DNA of 64,000 nucleotides from positions 1,426,001 to 1,490,000 of the forward strand of contig QPFY01000005.1 in assembly GCA_003665825.1 (NCBI GenBank), given 5' to 3'. The DNA is from Microbotryum silenes-acaulis (lineage: Eukaryota > Basidiomycota > Microbotryomycetes > Microbotryales > Microbotryaceae). Position 1 is the stretch's first letter. Every line of letters starts with the position of its first letter. The notes below the pieces were generated by a model. It was not told the origin of the DNA, did not search any database, and was given only the letters and a program-made list of their open reading frames with translations. This document shows positions 59,849-64,000 of the stretch, piece after piece. Both the position numbers and the translations under genes were made by a program.

Positions 59849-60398
59849 TTCGTCGTACCCACAAAGCTCCGACAAGCGAGTCGAATCGACAGTCGAGGCT
59901 GGCAATGACGAAAGGGCAAGCCGGCACGAGCGAGCTGCCCTTTTCCGCCGGGCGCTTGCCGTACGCCGGTTCCGAATTTATATTTCTAGCCCATATCGGG
60001 GTATGTGACATGTCGTATCGAAGAGCATGTGCGAGAATCCGATTCATCTACATATCTAACAGAACCAGGTGTGGCACGCAGTTGAAGTCAAAGGAAGCGT
60101 AACGAGCGAAAACTCTACAAGCTCTCCGGGCCCGGGGCCACTGGCCGGCCACCTCTGGGCGATATAGATCCGGATCTTGGCCAAATATCGGAGCCGTTAC
60201 AATCGAGGCAATGCTCGTTCCAAAAGCACATAGAGGATACCGAAGAGCTACATTTACAAAAGTAACGGATAGACTGACGAATTACGTCCCAAGAAAGAAA
60301 ACTCATCTCGACATTCATCTCGACACCCCGGATCATCCGAAGTCGATCGCGGCGGAGTCGTCGGCAGCCGTGTCGCGCCACGTTGACGGCCGGCGATG
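59849..60398. other. Intergenic, SGF11 promoter side
   Basis: Between the SGF11 start and the 3' end of the FHA gene. No gene seen. Confidence 0.55.
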
Positions 60399-62162
60399 TC
60401 ATCTGTTCTTGCGCAAGGAAGGCTTGCGCCAAAAGTACTGCGCAGGGCGTTGTCGGGCACCTCGGACACGCTTCACGAATGGCTCCAGTGCCGCAACTCG
60501 GGATCGGGACGGATCAGAGTCGGGCATGTAGAAGAACAAGGGTTGAAGTGGGTGGCCCGAGGCGTCCTGCGGAGAAGAAAGTGAACTGATGAGTATAAAG
60601 TCCCCTCGGAAGACTCTGATGCTGCAAAATCTGATGCCCATTCGTCTCCTCGGTAATTCAAATCTGAACCGCGCGAGTCAGTAGGTGAGCTTACCTTTAG
60701 ACCAGCATTGTCGATGCAACCAAAGAAAGGCTCTTGGCACAATACCCTCTCCACAACTTCCCGCCACGCCTCGACCGCTCGATCTTCCCGATCCTGGGAC
60801 AGATCCTCACTCCCTTCACCGTCCTCGAGCACGTCCCACATCCCTCCGACCTCACGGAGCAACGATTGCACCACTGTCTCGATGTCGACGGTCGAACGAG
60901 GGGAGAATACGATCGCGCTCGCGATCAGACCGGGGAGGTCGAGGCCGAGCGACTCGACCAAGGCTGCGGCTCGAGTCGATTCGGCGCTTACTTGGTCGAC
61001 ATCGTCCATCTCGACTTCGTCATCCTCTTGGGCCGAGGGTGATGAAGGAAGCGCAGATAAGAGTGAGTGGTCCGAATGAGCCGGCAATGCGGGGCCGTGT
61101 GATTTCTCGTTAGGAGTCGCCAGTTCAAAACTCCCGTCCCGATGGCCAAGGTTCGATGAGTCGCCGTCGGTGAGCGGATCGTAGACGCTCAAGGCGACGG
61201 GTGAGAGAGGAGCAGTGTACGGTATATCTGTGGCCTTGCGTTGTTTGGGCAGTTCAGAGTCGGCGATGTGGACGACGCCTTGCCAGCTCCACAGGGAGAG
61301 CTTGAGCTTGTGGCCGATGGGGACCGTCAAGACGGCGACGGCGGACTTTCGGTACAGTCGTCCGTCGATCTTCATACCGTTCATTCCCAGAACGTGCACT
61401 TGCACCACGACTTTGTGAGGAGGTGTTTGACGTGTCCTTGGGAGGATGCGGAGGGTGCAATGCATTCGCGAGGCATGCTTGGCTGATTTAGCCAATTGAA
61501 CAGGCAAAGTCGTCTCGGGGCGCGGTTGAGTGGGTCGCTTGGCCTTGCGTCCAAGCTGCATGACGACGCCTCGCTCGAGGACCAGGCGAATGTCGTCGTT
61601 CTCGGTCAACTGAATCGGGCGAGCAATGGCTGGTGCCGGTGACTGCAGCATAGACCGTGTTTCGGAGTTGGCGGAGGTGGCGCGAGCGATTGCGCCGACG
61701 GCGACCGAGAGCAGCGCCGAGGTCACGTGCGAATCGACGCGATCGGCATGTTCGTGTCTCGGAGATGAGGGAGGGGCTGATGACGCGAACTTATTTGATC
61801 CAGCGTCGGGAGAGGTCGGTGCGTCGTAGGGGGCGAAGCGCGAGTGTGCTGCGGGCGAGGACGAGAATGCGGAGGATGTAGTTCGTCCGCCCGGGGACGA
61901 CGTGACTGGAAAGATGACAACGCGCGGTTCCTGTTGATCAGTACCGCCGTCGAGATAGATGATACATTAGGAAACGAGACGTACGCAAACTTTGTTTGAT
62001 GTTGATGTGGGGCTGATCCGGCTCGTCATCACTCCATCGCGGTTTGGGATTCAAATCGCCGTCCACCCCGTCGGCCTCGACTACGCGCCCGCCTGCAAAG
62101 GGAACAGGGGTCAAACGGGGTCGGACTGTTGGTCGGAGATGATTGACAACGTCCTGCAGCAT
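60399..62162 (-). CDS. FHA-domain protein, TOS4/PLM2-like
   Basis: Three exons (61991-62162, 60695-61905, 60399-60566) give 516 residues. The FHA domain starts at IRLVLERGVVMQLGRKAKR, then HASRMHCTLRI, MNGMKIDGRLYRKS and a WSWQGVVHIADSE beta-strand. An acidic stretch (EDDEVEMDDVDQ) follows. A second conserved region, LDLPGLIASAIVFSPRSTV to FFGCIDNAGLK, continues in the last exon as DASGHPLQPLFFYMPDSDP and ends YFWRKPSLRKNR. The same layout occurs in a fungal family related to yeast TOS4/PLM2, chromatin-linked G1/S and checkpoint proteins. The last intron is spliced at TTCTCCGCAG to keep the family sequence. Confidence 0.85.
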
Positions 62163-62913
62163 GATGGTAGGCGACCTGTTTTGGCGAGGGAGAGTAGTAG
62201 GCGAGGGGTGCTGAACGGTGGGAAGGAGGCTCGACGAGATCGGGGGACCCGAGGCTCAGAGGAGGGAGCCCTGTTTGGGCTGTGTTTATGAACGTGGTCG
62301 GATCACGCGATCACGTGACCGTTTCGACGCGAAACCTTTGGTGCGCGCGCGCATGTCACGTTGCTCGGCAACCAGGCTCTGCTTTGGACTGGGCGGCGGC
62401 GCGCCTGGTACACCGCAACTTCCGCAAGAGCACAAAGTCGTCTCAACAGGTCTTAACACGCGAGCGTCAGCCTGTACGCCAGTGACCTACCTCCGGTGTA
62501 ACGGTCTTGGTGAGCCGAAGTCCAACTCCGGTCCTTGAAGGCGCTGCGGGCTCAGGATGCGGAGATATCGTACCTCGCCTACGATGCCAACACCAAACAC
62601 AGAGGAATGCAGAGACTAAATTAACAGAGTGCGCTCCTCCCCGATTGGGACCCCACCTTGTCCGAGATCACGACGATCCGATACGGCGTCTCGTCCGGTG
62701 TCACCACGATGATTCTTTTGGACCTCTACTCATAGGCCAGAGCGGTCTCGCAATCACGATGGTCTTTTCGGCATTTGCTGCAAGGATTTGACGCGCCGAT
62801 TCAGGCTCGCGCGCACGGACCCATCCTCCCCCTAACTGAATAAGTTAAGAAAATGCAGGTTTACTTTTTAGCTTTAACTCTTTCTGATTCCTTGGATGCT
62901 ATAGCCTGCTATA
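62163..62913. other. Intergenic, no gene seen
   Basis: It has TCACGTGA at 62309-62316 just upstream of the FHA gene. From about 62830 the DNA turns AT-rich ahead of the transposon end. Confidence 0.5.
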
Positions 62914-64000
62914 CAGTCAGACCTGAGAAAATTTATATTTTCGGTGGACGGATTTTCCCATAAATTAAGACAGGTATAAGCCTGGAGAGTTCGGCTTCAG
63001 ATCACTATATTATGACCTGAAACTCCGTTTTTGAGCTTCCTACATCAAATCAAGAATTTTCGTACATCGTTTGAGTCGATACATTGACTTTTGAGGGGGA
63101 GGAAATTCAGAAGGCCCGAATTACTGAATTGCAGCCAATGTACGGCCTCTACTGAGGCATGATGACATCTAACAAGTTTTGAAAGCTCCAAGAAAAAATA
63201 TCTTGACCTACTGACGCTGGAAATACGAAGTCATTGTCGTCTGAATCCTCGCGGCATCCTGCTCGGCAACAAGAGTCCTGCGAATCCTCCTAGCCTCGTC
63301 CTCAAAAGAAATCAAATCCGTTGGGCCTGAGTACCCATTCATGGCAAACCTAAGGAAAACATCAAGCGCTGAGATTGCCTCCTTCCGCTCCGCCGGTCGG
63401 AGCTCTATCTCCGCTTCCTCCTCTCCTCCTTCTCCCTCGCAATTCTCCTCCAACTCTTCGGCAATGACCAGGTCCACAATCTCCTGATCGGTCATTTCAG
63501 CCCCACCAGCAAGGTTCTCCTCCTCCACATCGACGAGAAAGTGGATACTCATCTTCTCGTTGCTCGTAACTATCCCCTTTTCGACCAGCTCATCGTTCGC
63601 CGTCTTCAGAGCGTTCATCGCGTTGATGATGCCGCGATCGCCATCGAGAGGCCCGCGACCGTTGGGAAGAGGTGTATGGTCGGTCGATCCTTTGTTCTTG
63701 CGATCAGACAAGATTTGAGCGTGGCGCTAGCAGTTGGCAATCGTCTCGGGGCGGATGTCGTTCCACGCCTGTCTCGCAAGATTCATCGCTCGAAGCTGAT
63801 CGATTGCGTAGATATCGTCGCCGGTTTGACCATCGTCGAACCTTGCAATAGCATTACGGATGAACCTATCAAGCAGAGTGCATCATCATTGATCAGATAG
63901 GTTGGAAAACAGTCTCAAACCTCGGGACTCACCTTCTGCGATAGTTTGCCTTGAAGTTCGCAATGATTCCTTGATCGAGCGGCTGGATTCTTGACGTCAT
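62914..64000 (-). mobile_element. Pogo/Fot1-type transposon, 3' part (runs off the edge)
   Basis: The left boundary reads TA then CAGTCAGACCTGAGAAAATT, resembling the terminal repeats and TA target of pogo/Tigger/Fot1 elements. Inside, on the minus strand, is the C-terminal half of a DDE_1 transposase. The other end and the catalytic DDE part lie outside the window. Confidence 0.75.
63208..64000 (-). pseudogene. DDE_1 (pogo/Fot1) transposase fragment with in-frame stop
   Basis: From the right edge the minus strand reads TSRIQPLDQGIIANFKANYR, then across a GTGAGT..ATAG intron (63866-63932) RFIRNAIARFDDGQ and IDQLRAMNLARQAWNDIRPE then TIANC. These are the usual C-terminal marks of DDE_1 transposases (QPLDQG, AW, TIxNCWRH). 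The Trp of NCWRH is replaced by TAG at 63727-63729. The frame then goes on as RHAQILSDRKNKG and an acidic tail to 63208, still open for 170 codons. The gene is therefore broken by one nonsense change, TGG to TAG, and is otherwise well kept. Confidence 0.85.

Overview
This window is nuclear DNA of a fungus, most likely a basidiomycete and plausibly a Pucciniomycotina yeast. The evidence is the gene content (VPS41, BTN1/CLN3, COQ7, PUT2-type P5C dehydrogenase, CDS1, eS12, SGF11 and an FHA protein, all eukaryotic), the density of short 45-120 nt GT..AG introns (up to 11 in one gene) and the GC-rich coding sequence. I rebuilt 20 multi-exon genes by joining exons at GT/AG boundaries wherever the reading frame and the family alignment agreed. 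The phylum is inferred from gene style and is not proven.

Layout. 1 to about 7.62 kb: a large inverted repeat. Its outer arms look base-for-base identical and its inner arms diverge. Each arm carries a copy of a KRE9/KNH1-like secreted cell-wall gene, and the spacer holds one intact pirin gene and one pirin relic. 7.6-24.9 kb: a small membrane protein, VPS41 (HOPS tethering), delta-1-pyrroline-5-carboxylate dehydrogenase, a nicotinamide-nucleotide adenylyltransferase-like gene, a secreted Thr-rich wall protein, and the divergent pair BTN1/CLN3 and COQ7. 25.1-28.5 kb: a ten-exon GH3 beta-glucosidase. 28.5-31.9 kb: a gene-poor stretch with one cryptic exon pair. 32-41.2 kb: a STIMATE/TMEM110-type membrane protein, ribosomal protein eS12, CDP-diacylglycerol synthase and a Dal5-like MFS transporter. 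41.2-47.1 kb: accessory DNA holding a cluster of TCACGTGA boxes and a 2.4 kb transposon with long terminal inverted repeats. 47.1-62.2 kb: a stomatin/slipin protein, a Ser-rich unknown, a second unknown, a dysferlin-domain protein, SGF11 (SAGA DUB module) and an FHA-domain protein. 62.9-64 kb: the 3' part of a pogo/Fot1-type transposon with a nonsense codon, running off the right edge.

The genes do not form a single pathway. There is a loose endomembrane/lipid theme (VPS41 and BTN1 at the vacuole, CDS1 in the ER, dysferlin-domain and STIMATE proteins), mixed with housekeeping and wall genes. The unusual material is structural: the palindrome, two related foldback elements near 16.7 and 54.4 kb, the long-TIR element and the dead pogo copy. 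I found no CRISPR, rRNA or tRNA gene.
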